Assembly: GCA_947380655.1 (NCBI GenBank)
Contig: CANCRX010000031.1
Coordinates: 1-34,632 of the forward strand
DNA length: 34,632 bases
Direction: 5' to 3'
From: Alcaligenaceae bacterium
GTDB taxonomy: Bacteria; Pseudomonadota; Gammaproteobacteria; Burkholderiales; Burkholderiaceae_B
Part shown: piece after piece, positions 16,052-25,105 of the stretch
Layout: every line of letters begins with the position of its first letter
How positions within the stretch are numbered: the stretch's first letter is position 1
Notes under the pieces: generated by a model
What the model was told of the DNA's origin: nothing
The model's database searches: none
The model's input: the letters and a program-made list of their open reading frames with translations, nothing else
Program-made: the position numbers and the translations under genes

Positions 16052-18173
16052 GCTCTGCTTTGTTAATCAGTAATTGCGCGTCCTCAGAAAGTAAAAAACC
16101 TTCTGCGACCGCACGTGTTGTGGCTTTTCTCACGGCTGCGACATAACCCTCGTGTGTACCATAACGCTCTTCGAGGGAAAGTCTTGGGTCTTGATTAAGT
16201 TTTCGCATTGCAGCGGTTCGCGCAAAGGGAATCATCCCGCCGACATAATCACAAATCTGATCTTTATGGAAAGGCTTGTCTCCATCCGCAGTAACGTTCC
16301 AGCCGAGATAGGTGCCAAGTGGCGCATCGAGTAACACGACCGGAACGCCACCTAACTCATTGCCGTCTTGATCGACTTTAGGCGCATACATCTTTAGCAC
16401 TTGTTTAATGACTGGAGGTGCATTGCTTGGTATGCCTGAGGCATCCCTCGCATTGAACTGAGGACCCCAGTCATAGTCCAGTACGGGCATGATGAAGTCC
16501 GCCTCAGGGATTGTCGAGCGCAAGCCTGGAAGTGTGGGAAATCCAATATCCTGTTTGTTGGCGAGCGCCAGTGTGCCGCTTGGTGTGCCTTTCGCTGCGG
16601 CGAGCGTTGGAAAGCGACTCGGTGGTGGTGGAGTCCCATGCATGACCCAGTTGCGAAAGTGGACCCGTAGTGCATTGACAGTTTCGGTGTGGGGCACTGG
16701 ATTGGCAGGCAGAATACCTACTCCGAAATTATTGCCTGGACAAACTGGCCCGGTTTTAGGCAGTCCCGCCTCGGGCAGACTTGTGTCAAAGCCACCCGCT
16801 CCCCCTCCGTGATTACTACTGGCAATGTAATAGCGCCTGACATTGTCTGGCAGAGGTAAGTCAGCCTTCGCATCGGTGCCGACCCATTCAGGTGTCAGTT
16901 TGAGGGCCCACACTTCTGCTGAGCCGAAATGCTCGACTACTTTCGGGCAGGTGTTAGAGGCAGTGCAGCGATCAAGAATGCCTGCTGCAGGCAGACCACG
17001 AATGGGATCCGGGTGAGGCAACCACCACTGTGGGCCTTCGCTACCAGCCTGGTAGAGCTCAAGGACGCCATCGGGCTGCGCCCAGCGAAAATTCAGAGCG
17101 ATACGTCGACCAGCAATAATTGGCCATATGCCATCATGGACGCTATGGCCTTGTTCCGCCTGGTTAAAACCAAGATGCAACCAGCCGCGTAGAAAATTTC
17201 CTGACTGTGACACACCTCGTCCAATACTGTATTTGACGGTACCAGCAATCGGATTGGGGGTGCCGAAGTCATCCTGTTTAGACGTTTTGAAAAATAGTCC
17301 AACATCGCGCCAGGCGGCAAAACCGATACCCAGTACATAAGGGTCTTCTGCAGTGAATACCACTTGGTACAGAAGTTTTGAATCAAAGCCGTTTTTCAGG
17401 CATATCTGGGTGGGGTCAGGTATGCCGGGAAAGGGGGTGGCCGCATCGCATTTAGCCCAGGCCCAGTCTGTTGAGGCAATGGCTTGTTCGCCGATGACTT
17501 TGCCGTGCATTGTTTCGCCGGTGCGCGAGCTGAGTTTGGATAACTTCGTATCCAGTGAGGCGGGTTTGTAGGGAACAGGATTGGTCTGGACTAATAATGG
17601 TTGAGAGTCTTTGCCAGAGCGGTTAACAATCCGGCCAAATACTTCTCCTGCAACAGCTTTGCCGTCAGGTTGTTTTGCGACAGGTATATCTAAAAACTGC
17701 ATGCCTGTAACTGAAGCGGTGGGGCGTACTGTTGTTGCACCTGAGTTATCACCTTGCCACGCACTCGCCAGCATGATGTCTCCAAAAGCTTGCTCTTGTG
17801 GAGCATAGGGAAATACCCGGCCGCGGTTTGGTACTTCGTGCCATAGCATGCCACTCGCCTGAGAAAGCTTGAGTGGTTTGTAAATAACAAAGGAGGCGAC
17901 ATAGCGGACTTTGCCGTCTTTGTCTTTTGCCAGTTCAATATCCTGGATGATTGCGTTTTGAGCAAGAGTGGGGTCGAGTTCGCCAAAGGCGCGACCAGCA
18001 ATCATTTCGTATGGAATGTTTGTCGTAGCCGACGCGGAAGGGCTCTTGTAGGGAGCTATTTCATCAACGATGATTTTTGTAACTTTTGCTTGTGCTGGTG
18101 CTGTAAAAAGTAGTCCCAAGGAAAATGCACAAGCGACCGCGTTGAGAGAAAAATATTTAAATTTGTTTTTCAT
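16032..18173 (-). CDS. Exported alpha/beta-hydrolase-domain protein (Abhydrolase_10 type)
   Basis: 713 residues. A signal peptide ends near residue 29 (LLFTAPAQA). The chain is much longer than a simple esterase and matches the large Abhydrolase_10-type family. A nucleophile motif GRGVSQSGNFLRG puts the probable serine at S322 (G-x-S-x-S-G). Later landmarks are HPDPIRGLPAAG, YYIASSNHGGG and the C-terminal LGTYLGWNVTADGDKPFHKDQIC. The family is poorly characterised; hydrolysis of an ester or amide outside the cytoplasm is the best guess. GGAGAC lies just before the ATG. It is the last gene of the operon that starts with the sensor kinase, 39 bases past the preceding hydrolase. The stop lies in a hairpin loop. 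Confidence 0.85.
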   Translation of the reverse strand: MKNKFKYFSLNAVACAFSLGLLFTAPAQAKVTKIIVDEIAPYKSPSASATTNIPYEMIAGRAFGELDPTLAQNAIIQDIELAKDKDGKVRYVASFVIYKPLKLSQASGMLWHEVPNRGRVFPYAPQEQAFGDIMLASAWQGDNSGATTVRPTASVTGMQFLDIPVAKQPDGKAVAGEVFGRIVNRSGKDSQPLLVQTNPVPYKPASLDTKLSKLSSRTGETMHGKVIGEQAIASTDWAWAKCDAATPFPGIPDPTQICLKNGFDSKLLYQVVFTAEDPYVLGIGFAAWRDVGLFFKTSKQDDFGTPNPIAGTVKYSIGRGVSQSGNFLRGWLHLGFNQAEQGHSVHDGIWPIIAGRRIALNFRWAQPDGVLELYQAGSEGPQWWLPHPDPIRGLPAAGILDRCTASNTCPKVVEHFGSAEVWALKLTPEWVGTDAKADLPLPDNVRRYYIASSNHGGGAGGFDTSLPEAGLPKTGPVCPGNNFGVGILPANPVPHTETVNALRVHFRNWVMHGTPPPPSRFPTLAAAKGTPSGTLALANKQDIGFPTLPGLRSTIPEADFIMPVLDYDWGPQFNARDASGIPSNAPPVIKQVLKMYAPKVDQDGNELGGVPVVLLDAPLGTYLGWNVTADGDKPFHKDQICDYVGGMIPFARTAAMRKLNQDPRLSLEERYGTHEGYVAAVRKATTRAVAEGFLLSEDAQLLINKAEQSKVLR

Positions 18174-18212
18174 GTTGTCTCCATGATATTTATTTTTTTG
18201 TTGTTGATATGT

Positions 18213-19280
18213 TTACTGCACTGGAACTGTTTTAAGAAACTCTGCAAGTTCAGTTTCCCACCATTTTGCCTGACCCGTTGTGCCATGCCCTGCTGTTTGA
18301 GCGCTGGCGGGTATCAACAGTAGTTGGCTATGCTTAATGCGTTTCAGAGCAGGTTCCATGATCCCGAGCTCAGGAGGATTGCGCTCGTCATCAGCTGAAT
18401 TGATCACAAGCACATGCGCTTTAATTTTTTCCAGTCCAGATGAGGGATCGTAGTCGCGAGAGGAATCCCATTGATACAGGTTGTCATTCGCGTCGGCTTT
18501 GCTTGCTGCCTTGAGACGGGAATTTAGTAATTGATCTGCTTTTTCACGGGTGTTCGCTGCCAGCTGGAGTGCCTGATTGCCTCCGCTTGTGGCAATACCA
18601 AAAAATACGGTGGCAAACTGCAGGCTAGGGGGTTGCTCGGTGTAGTTGCCTTGCATCCATGCAGGATCATTGCGGATCGAGTCTAGTATGAGCCTTCTGG
18701 TTAACCAGTTACGACCTGACATTTGCGCAGGGGTGGAGGCCATGGGGACCAGAGTATCCATGAAATCTGGATATGCAATACCCCATAGCCAGACTTGCAT
18801 GCCGCCCATCGAGTTACCAAGAATCATCCTGAGATGTTTGATACCAAGCCCCTCTGTTACCAGGCGGTATTGAGCGTGAACCATATCATCGTAGTTGTAA
18901 CGGGGGAATTTGGTACGTAAGCCATCCGAAGGTTTTGACGATCGCCCCATACCAATCGCATCGGGCAAAATGATGAAATATTTTGACGCATCAAGTGTCT
19001 GTCCAGGACCGAATAATTCGTCTGCAAAGGCGGCATTGAGCATGCCCGTTCCCGTGCCGGCAGTACCGTGCAGGATGAGTACAGGTATTCCTTCAGGATT
19101 ACCTATTGTGGTGTAACCAATTTTGAGTTCAGGAAATACTTCACCAGTATGAAATTTAAAGTTTTTTGCAATCCAGCTGGATTGTTGCGGTGCGGGATAT
19201 TTTTCGGCCATAGCGGAGCAAGAGCTGATGAGTAAGAGGAAGGTGAACGTTGATTGTAAAAATATACGGAGCGTTTTCAT
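18213..19280 (-). CDS. Exported alpha/beta hydrolase (MetX-like fold)
   Basis: 355 residues from the ATG at 19280, chosen because AGAGGA precedes it; an ATG at 19298 would add six residues. The signal peptide ends at about AMA (residue 25). The nucleophile elbow is GNSMGGMQ with S157, the acid is probably D297 or D298 (INSADDERNPPE), and the histidine is H332 (TAGHGTTG). HGTAGTG at 71-77 is the oxyanion loop. The fold and motifs resemble homoserine acyltransferases and related esterases, but the export signal points to a periplasmic hydrolase. It follows the response regulator by 21 bases and precedes another exported hydrolase, so both are probably co-transcribed with the two-component system. 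Confidence 0.88.
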   Translation of the reverse strand: MKTLRIFLQSTFTFLLLISSCSAMAEKYPAPQQSSWIAKNFKFHTGEVFPELKIGYTTIGNPEGIPVLILHGTAGTGTGMLNAAFADELFGPGQTLDASKYFIILPDAIGMGRSSKPSDGLRTKFPRYNYDDMVHAQYRLVTEGLGIKHLRMILGNSMGGMQVWLWGIAYPDFMDTLVPMASTPAQMSGRNWLTRRLILDSIRNDPAWMQGNYTEQPPSLQFATVFFGIATSGGNQALQLAANTREKADQLLNSRLKAASKADANDNLYQWDSSRDYDPSSGLEKIKAHVLVINSADDERNPPELGIMEPALKRIKHSQLLLIPASAQTAGHGTTGQAKWWETELAEFLKTVPVQ

Positions 19281-19301
19281 GATTCCTCTTTGTATCATTA
19301 T

Positions 19302-20180
19302 TTAATCGGGACCGAATCGAGCTCCTATCGCCGCCGCTGCAGACCTGGTCTCAACCCCGAGTTTGTCAAAGATATGTTCTAGATGTTTGTTGACTGTTCT
19401 TGGACTCATACCAAGAATTTCCGCAATATCCCGATTAGTTTTGCCTTTTGCGACCCACGATAACACTTCACTCTCCCGATGCGTGAGTGCGGCTTGCTGG
19501 AGTCTTGCTGAGTCGCCGTTTCGCTGGTTATTTTGTGCAAGTAAAAGCATGGTTTCGCCCAAGCCAACCTGCCCAAGGTTACGAAGGGTTATTTCTGGGT
19601 GGTCCGGGATTGTGAGTGGATCGCTTGTACTGGAAAGTAGGGTTGCAAAATTAATTTTTGCGCCTTCCTGACCGAGCAATTCGCGCGCTTGAGGAGATTG
19701 CCATGCAATCCGTCCCTGTGTATCGATGAGTACAACGCCAAAACCCGCAACGTCGACCGCTTCTCTGGCCAGGCGCGCGACACGTGCGTTGCGGATATGC
19801 GCTTGTAAGCGAGCCAGTACCTCTTCGACCCGAACGGGTTTCACAACATAGTCCACACCTCCGCTATCAAACGCGGTGACGATATGTTCTGTTTCTGCTA
19901 GCCCTGTCATAAATATGACGGGCAAATGAGCGAGGTTTGGATTGGCTTTAATGCGTTGACAGGTTTCAAAACCAGAGAGTCCAGGCATCATGGCATCGAG
20001 TAATACTGCATCGACAAGCACAAGTTCCAGACGCTCCAGAGCTGATTGCCCATCGAGCGCGACGACTACGCTATAGCCTGCATTTTCAAGGGACTGATAC
20101 AAATGCCCGAGACTGCTAGGTGTATCGTCCACTAGCATCACGATCGGTCGAATAGAGGGGGTTGTCATTTCTGCATGCAT
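19302..20180 (-). CDS. Response regulator, REC-PAS-LuxR-type HTH
   Basis: 292 residues. The receiver domain (about 12-130) has the acidic pair D18-D19, the phospho-acceptor D62 (LLDAMMPG), T92 and K114 (VVKPV). A PAS-like segment (about 143-215, FGVVLIDTQGRIAWQSPQ) follows, then a LuxR/NarL helix-turn-helix at about 230-290 (LTHRESEVLSWVAKGKTNRDIA, SPRTVNKHLEHIF). It should be phosphorylated by the kinase encoded 3 bases upstream and bind DNA as a dimer, most simply in the 23565-23812 region between the two operons. An in-frame ATG at 20168 is an alternative start. Target genes are inferred: the transporter and amidases are the natural candidates. Confidence 0.93.
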   Translation of the reverse strand: MHAEMTTPSIRPIVMLVDDTPSSLGHLYQSLENAGYSVVVALDGQSALERLELVLVDAVLLDAMMPGLSGFETCQRIKANPNLAHLPVIFMTGLAETEHIVTAFDSGGVDYVVKPVRVEEVLARLQAHIRNARVARLAREAVDVAGFGVVLIDTQGRIAWQSPQARELLGQEGAKINFATLLSSTSDPLTIPDHPEITLRNLGQVGLGETMLLLAQNNQRNGDSARLQQAALTHRESEVLSWVAKGKTNRDIAEILGMSPRTVNKHLEHIFDKLGVETRSAAAAIGARFGPD

Positions 20181-20183
20181 GGA

Positions 20184-23100
20184 TTACTCGTCGCTTTTAT
20201 CTTTTGTTAAATCAAGAAGTGTTTCAAAGTCAAAGCGCAACACAATGGAGCGTAATTGAGAAATCATTTTCTGGTGTGAAGGTTCGTGTTTAGCATGCTC
20301 ATCAAGCGTATCGAGTAAGCCTTGAACGTGTCCGATACGAATGAGCGGTACAAGTTTTTCTTTTAATGAAGGTGGAATGTCATGTTGAAATGAAGCGGCC
20401 CGAGGCCCGAATACATCAGGCATATCAACTGTATTGAGGCCAGCTGCGATCCATTCAAGTCCTAAAAAACGTCCCAGTACACCGACTAGTTCCGATTCGA
20501 GAACAGGTTTTGCTACGAAGGCCTGGCAAAGGGCGGCCTCGATTTTCTCAGGATGATTGTCATACAGGTTTGCCGAAACCAGAATAATAGGAATATCCGT
20601 GTAGCCTTGTTGACGAATGGCTTTTGCTGTCTGCCATCCATCCATTTCATCCATAGTCAGATCAAGCAAAATTGCATCTGGTTTGATATCTTTCAAACTA
20701 TCAAGGCATTCGCTCCCACTCGCGGCCTCATGCATGATGAAGCCCAGTGGATTAAGCAGTGCTGCAAGCATTTGTCGCTGATCGGGCTGATCATCTACCG
20801 CCAGTAGCGTGCGTCTTTTGCCGACATAACCAGAGACAGGGCCTAATGTTTTGAGGGTAATTCCTGGGTCTGGTGCTTCGGGTAAATAAAGCCGTACCGT
20901 AAAGATCGTGCCTGTTCCAGCAGTACTCGTCATCGATAAGTCACCACCCATCATCGAAGTCAAAAGACCCGTAATGGTTAGCCCCAGCCCTGTTCCTGGT
21001 TCTCCGCGCCGGCGTGCCGCGCCACCTCGTTCAAAGGGGAGAAAAATACGTTGCTGGTCTTGAGGGGGGATGCCTACACCCGTATCTTCAATTTTAAAAA
21101 GCAGGACTTGAGCGCGTGCATCGATGCGTAACGTCACTGTTCCCTGGTCAGTAAATTTAATCGCATTACCGAGCAGATTAATCAGCACCTGCGTCAGTCT
21201 TTTCGCATCGCCTTTGACCCAGTCGGGCATTTCACCCAAAACAATATATTCAAATTGCAAACCTCTCGCGATCGCCTGCGGACGAATCATTCTCACCAGT
21301 TCCTCTATCAGCAAAGGTAATGGAATGGCGGTAGTCTCCAGTCTTAAACGACCCGATTCGATATGCGCTAGATCAAGCAAGTCGTCTACCAACCCTGCCA
21401 TATGAATGCCGCTGCTTTGAACGGTCTGCAATGATTCGCGTTGTTTTTGATCGAGCTTGTTTTCTTTAAGCAGAATCTGTAGATATCCCAGAATACTGTT
21501 GAGCGGTGTCCGTAGTTCATGCGTCATCCCCGCCACATAACGCGTTTTGGCATGATTAGCGCGTTCCGCTTCATCCTTGGCAAGCTGCAGCGCGGCGTCT
21601 GTGCGCCTCAGTGTTTCGACTTCTCTCTGAAGTAGCCGGCTTTGCGCGTTAGATTCTTCCTGGGCGAGCTTGCGGCTCTCGCTGATCAGTACGACCCACC
21701 AGCTGCATACAGCAACAACAAACATCATCATCAGAAATATTTTGTAGAAAATATTTCCCTGAGCATTTAATGGATTGGTATCGGTTGGGCCTTCCTGTGT
21801 CAATGCAATACCCATGACGGTCGCCAGCACAAGTGATAAGGACAAAAAGACGAGCAGAAAACGACCCGCTCGGGATTTGAATCGCTCAGATAACGTGTCG
21901 GGCAGGATATGCGTCATCCAGCCAGTGACTTGCTCATCGAGACGCGAACCCTGTTTGCAGGAATCATTGCACCGCGAGTCGAGTGTGCAGCAAAGCGAGC
22001 AGATCGGTGCGCCGTAGGCTGGACAGTGTGCCATGTCAGGGGACTCGAAATCGTTTTCACACACGCTGCATTGAATAATTTTGTTCGGGCTGACCGATGG
22101 GGGAGCCCGTCTTGCTACATACCATTTCCCCTGTGTGAACCAGGCGATCGCAGGTGAAGCAATAAAAGAAGCAATTAAGGCAATAAACGGTGCAAAAGCT
22201 TTTGCTATGTCGCCAAATACACCGCTGTATGCAAGTAAAGCGAGGCCTGCCGCGAGTACCGTCGCACCGAGTCCAACGGGGTTGATGTCATAAAGATAGG
22301 CACGCTTGAATTCGATTCCTTTGGGAGAGAGTCCTAGGGGTTTGTTCACAACAAGATCCGCCACGATGGCGCCAATCCACGCAATCGCAACGTTGCTATA
22401 AAGCCCGAGTACCTGCTCCAGTGCACGAAACACACCAAGCGTCATGAGCAAGGTCGCGATGAGCACGTTAAATACCAGCCATACAACGCGTCCTGGATGA
22501 CTATGAGTCAGGCGCGCAAAAAAGTTCGACCACGCAAGTGAGCCGGCATAGGCGTTGGTCACATTGATTTTTACTTGAGAGAGCACCACGAATAAGGCGG
22601 TCACAGCAATGATCCAGACGGGGTCGCTGAATACATAGGAAAAGCCTGCCGTGTACATACGCGTGGGTTCACTAGCCAGAACGGTGGTCAACTCTTGTTG
22701 CAGGACTAAAAAGGCAAGAAATGCGCCACCTATCATTTTGAACATGCCTGGAATAATCCAGCCTGGTCCAGCGATGATGACTGCGGCCCACCATTTGAAA
22801 CGATTGTTTGGTGTTTTTGCGGGCAGAAAACGCAGGTAATCCACTTGCTCGCCAATTTGAACGACCAGAGAGCAAGCGACGGTGAAGGCCGCTCCAAACA
22901 TCAGCCAGCTGAAGTCGCTACTTCCTGAAATGCTTCCACTGAGTCCCATGAAATCTGTAAAAGCCTGCGGCTCTTTCAATGCGATCGCAATGTAGGGGCA
23001 AATCAACAGTACGATCCAGAGACCTTGTGTCCAGATCTGGAGTTTTGAGATCAGTGTGATGCCTCGTAACACCAGAGGGATTATGACTAGCGCACTGATG

Positions 23101-23564
23101 ATGTAACACCAGACGATCGACCAATCCAGATAGAGCTTTAAGGCGAGCGCCATGATGGCCGCTTCTAAAGCAAAAAAGATGAAGGTGAACGCTGCGTAGA
23201 TAAGTGAGGTAATCGTCGAGCCTACGTAGCCAAATCCAGCCCCGCGCGTAAGCAGATCGATGTCTACCCCGTAGCGTGCAGCGTAATAGCTGATGGGCAA
23301 ACCGGTCAGAAAGGCGACTAACGCGACGGCAAGTATGCCCCAAAGCGCATTTGAGAAACCGTAGTTCAGTGCCATCACTGCACCAATCGCCTCGAGCGCG
23401 AGAAATGAAACGCCTCCTAGCGCCGTATTGGCGACACGCCACTCAGACCACTTACGAAAAGAATGTGGTGTGTAACGGAGCGCGTAATCCTCGAGGGATT
23501 CGTCAGCGACCCAGGAGTTGTATTCGCGTCTGATGCGGATGATTTTTTGATTGGCTGCTGTCAC
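20184..23564 (-). CDS. Hybrid sensor histidine kinase with NCS1-type permease as sensory region
   Basis: 1126 residues from a GTG start. Residues about 30-480 form a full NCS1-family (cytosine/purine/allantoin) permease of about 12 membrane segments, with ISYYAARYGVDIDLLTRGAG and GEQVDYLRFLP as family landmarks. A cysteine-rich motif follows (C499, C502, C514, C522, C525, C526, C532, C536), probably binding zinc. Two membrane segments (about 568-590 and 606-628), a short coiled coil and HisKA come next, with H682 in THELRTP. The HATPase has N796/N800, DTGVGIP (827-833) and GTGLGL (857-862). A receiver domain has D924-D925, phospho-acceptor D968 and K1019. The C-terminal 80 residues are helical. 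The permease part should sense, and may transport, a nitrogenous ligand. The partner regulator follows 3 bases later. Confidence 0.93.
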   Translation of the reverse strand: MTAANQKIIRIRREYNSWVADESLEDYALRYTPHSFRKWSEWRVANTALGGVSFLALEAIGAVMALNYGFSNALWGILAVALVAFLTGLPISYYAARYGVDIDLLTRGAGFGYVGSTITSLIYAAFTFIFFALEAAIMALALKLYLDWSIVWCYIISALVIIPLVLRGITLISKLQIWTQGLWIVLLICPYIAIALKEPQAFTDFMGLSGSISGSSDFSWLMFGAAFTVACSLVVQIGEQVDYLRFLPAKTPNNRFKWWAAVIIAGPGWIIPGMFKMIGGAFLAFLVLQQELTTVLASEPTRMYTAGFSYVFSDPVWIIAVTALFVVLSQVKINVTNAYAGSLAWSNFFARLTHSHPGRVVWLVFNVLIATLLMTLGVFRALEQVLGLYSNVAIAWIGAIVADLVVNKPLGLSPKGIEFKRAYLYDINPVGLGATVLAAGLALLAYSGVFGDIAKAFAPFIALIASFIASPAIAWFTQGKWYVARRAPPSVSPNKIIQCSVCENDFESPDMAHCPAYGAPICSLCCTLDSRCNDSCKQGSRLDEQVTGWMTHILPDTLSERFKSRAGRFLLVFLSLSLVLATVMGIALTQEGPTDTNPLNAQGNIFYKIFLMMMFVVAVCSWWVVLISESRKLAQEESNAQSRLLQREVETLRRTDAALQLAKDEAERANHAKTRYVAGMTHELRTPLNSILGYLQILLKENKLDQKQRESLQTVQSSGIHMAGLVDDLLDLAHIESGRLRLETTAIPLPLLIEELVRMIRPQAIARGLQFEYIVLGEMPDWVKGDAKRLTQVLINLLGNAIKFTDQGTVTLRIDARAQVLLFKIEDTGVGIPPQDQQRIFLPFERGGAARRRGEPGTGLGLTITGLLTSMMGGDLSMTSTAGTGTIFTVRLYLPEAPDPGITLKTLGPVSGYVGKRRTLLAVDDQPDQRQMLAALLNPLGFIMHEAASGSECLDSLKDIKPDAILLDLTMDEMDGWQTAKAIRQQGYTDIPIILVSANLYDNHPEKIEAALCQAFVAKPVLESELVGVLGRFLGLEWIAAGLNTVDMPDVFGPRAASFQHDIPPSLKEKLVPLIRIGHVQGLLDTLDEHAKHEPSHQKMISQLRSIVLRFDFETLLDLTKDKSDE

Positions 23565-23611
23565 GAGAGGCTTTAGATATCAAGATCGGCCTAGTCACTG
23601 AAGCGTGACGG

Positions 23612-23680
23612 GAACTGTATACACCACAAGAATAAACGATAAATTTTTCGTGCCTTTTTTTGTGTGCAGAACTGTATACA
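23612..23680. promoter_or_regulatory. Two direct copies of GAACTGTATACA in the divergent control region
   Basis: GAACTGTATACA occurs at 23612-23623 and again at 23669-23680, 57 bases start to start. Each copy contains the 8-bp palindrome TGTATACA. The first copy lies about 48 bases upstream of the kinase start, the second about 133 bases upstream of urtA. TGTATACA-type sites are used by several repressor families, including GntR proteins, but the protein binding here is not identified. Confidence 0.55.
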
Positions 23681-23719
23681 AAACATTATTCAACAGCTTC
23701 TGCAGTTTGAGTCGCACAT

Positions 23720-23750
23720 GGCATACGTCAATTGACGTATTGGGCATACG
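23720..23750. promoter_or_regulatory. Perfect 18-bp palindrome flanked by GGCATACG direct repeats, upstream of urtA
   Basis: ATACGTCAATTGACGTAT (23723-23740) is its own reverse complement. GGCATACG at 23720-23727 overlaps its left edge and recurs at 23743-23750. The site lies 73 to 90 bases before the urtA start, a position suitable for an activator. The LuxR-type regulator of the adjacent operon is the obvious candidate protein, by inference. Confidence 0.65.
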
Positions 23751-23812
23751 CAACAACCGACGCAAAATAACTTCACAGAAAGTTTATCGGTCGTTAACCC
23801 CAGGAGCACACT

Positions 23813-25069
23813 ATGAAGAAGCCAGAGTTCGAGTTTGAACCCAGTGCCGATCGTCGGCAAGTATTGCAGGGTATCGTTGGTATGGCATTGGCTGCGGCCA
23901 CCATGCGCGCAGGCGCACAGAAGTTGCCAACTTCGCAAGTCAACACCACAAAATTGGCTGTGACAGATACAGAAGTTACCGTTGGCCAGCTGCACTCAGC
24001 GACTGGAACCATGGCGATTTCCGAGACAGGCTCGATTCAGGCTGAACAGCTTGCGATTGACCAGATTAACGCCATGGGTGGCGTGTTGGGTCGTCAGATC
24101 AAAGTGATCAAAGAAGATGGCGCTTCAGATTGGCCGACTTTTGCTGAAAAAGCAAAAAAACTGCTCGTCAACGATCACGTTGCAACAGTATTCGGTTGCT
24201 GGACTTCGGCTTCACGTAAAGCGGTATTGCCAATTTTTGAAAAAGAAAACGGTATGCTGTATTACCCAACCTTCTACGAAGGTCTGGAGCAGAGCAAGAA
24301 CGTTATCTACACCGGTCAGGAAGCTACCCAGCAGATTTTGTGGGGACTGGATTGGGCCGCTAAAGAGAAGGGCACCAAGTCCTACTTCCTCGTAGGATCA
24401 GATTACATCTGGCCACGTACCTCGATGAAGATTGCACGTAAACACATCGAAGGCGTACTCAAGCAGAAAGTTGTGGGCGAAGAATATTACCCACTGGGCA
24501 ACACCAACTTCAACTCGCTGATCAACAAAATCAAAGCTGCGAAGCCTGATCTGATTTATGCAGCCGTTGTGGGCGGCAGTAACGTTGCCTTCTACAAACA
24601 GCTCAAGGCGGCCGGCATTACATCCGCCAAGCAGAAACTGTTAACGATCTCTGTAACCGAAGACGAATTGCTCGGAATTGGTGGTGAGAACACAGCTGGT
24701 TTCTACTCTTGCATGAAGTATTTCCAGTCACTCGACAACGAAAACAACAAGAAATTTGTTGCTGCGTTTAAAGAGAAATATGGTCCTGCTTCAGTGATCG
24801 GTGATGTGACCCAGGCTGGTTACCTTGGCCCCTGGCTCTGGAAATTCACAGTTGAAAAAGCAGGCAGCTTTGATGTGGACAAGATTGCAGCGGCTTCAGC
24901 TGGCATTGAGTTCAAGGGCGCACCAGAAGGTTACGTCAAAATCGACGAAAACCATCACCTCTGGAGTAAGGCTCGTATTGGCGAAATGTTGCCAGACGGC
25001 CAGTTCAAAGTTGTTGCTGAATCTCCAGAGCTGATCAAACCAGATCCGTTCCCAAAGGGTTATCAGTAA
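23813..25069 (+). CDS. urtA: Urea/amide ABC transporter substrate-binding protein (UrtA/FmdD family)
   Basis: 418 residues. The N-terminus has a twin-arginine motif (ADRRQVLQ at 12-19) and a hydrophobic stretch ending AGA, so it is probably a Tat-exported periplasmic protein. The mature start VTVGQLHSATGTMAISE and the stretches DGASDWPTF, FGCWTSASRKAVLP and YPTFYEGLEQS are typical of the UrtA/FmdD branch of type-1 binding proteins. Known relatives bind urea, or short amides such as acetamide and formamide. AGGAG lies 7 bases before the ATG. No urease is in the window, while formamidase and amidase genes are in the same operon, so amides are the likelier ligands. The codon use looks smoother and more biased than in neighbours, consistent with high expression. 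Confidence 0.92.
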   Translation: MKKPEFEFEPSADRRQVLQGIVGMALAAATMRAGAQKLPTSQVNTTKLAVTDTEVTVGQLHSATGTMAISETGSIQAEQLAIDQINAMGGVLGRQIKVIKEDGASDWPTFAEKAKKLLVNDHVATVFGCWTSASRKAVLPIFEKENGMLYYPTFYEGLEQSKNVIYTGQEATQQILWGLDWAAKEKGTKSYFLVGSDYIWPRTSMKIARKHIEGVLKQKVVGEEYYPLGNTNFNSLINKIKAAKPDLIYAAVVGGSNVAFYKQLKAAGITSAKQKLLTISVTEDELLGIGGENTAGFYSCMKYFQSLDNENNKKFVAAFKEKYGPASVIGDVTQAGYLGPWLWKFTVEKAGSFDVDKIAAASAGIEFKGAPEGYVKIDENHHLWSKARIGEMLPDGQFKVVAESPELIKPDPFPKGYQ

Positions 25070-25105
25070 GCAGTTAATGGTTAACGTTTGAGTCAAGGAA
25101 TCGAG

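Noticed and set aside
23719..23750. Sigma-54 promoter upstream of urtA
   Set aside because: TGGCA at 23719 is suggestive, but GC is not found ten bases after the GG (TT at 23732-23733), so the consensus spacing fails.
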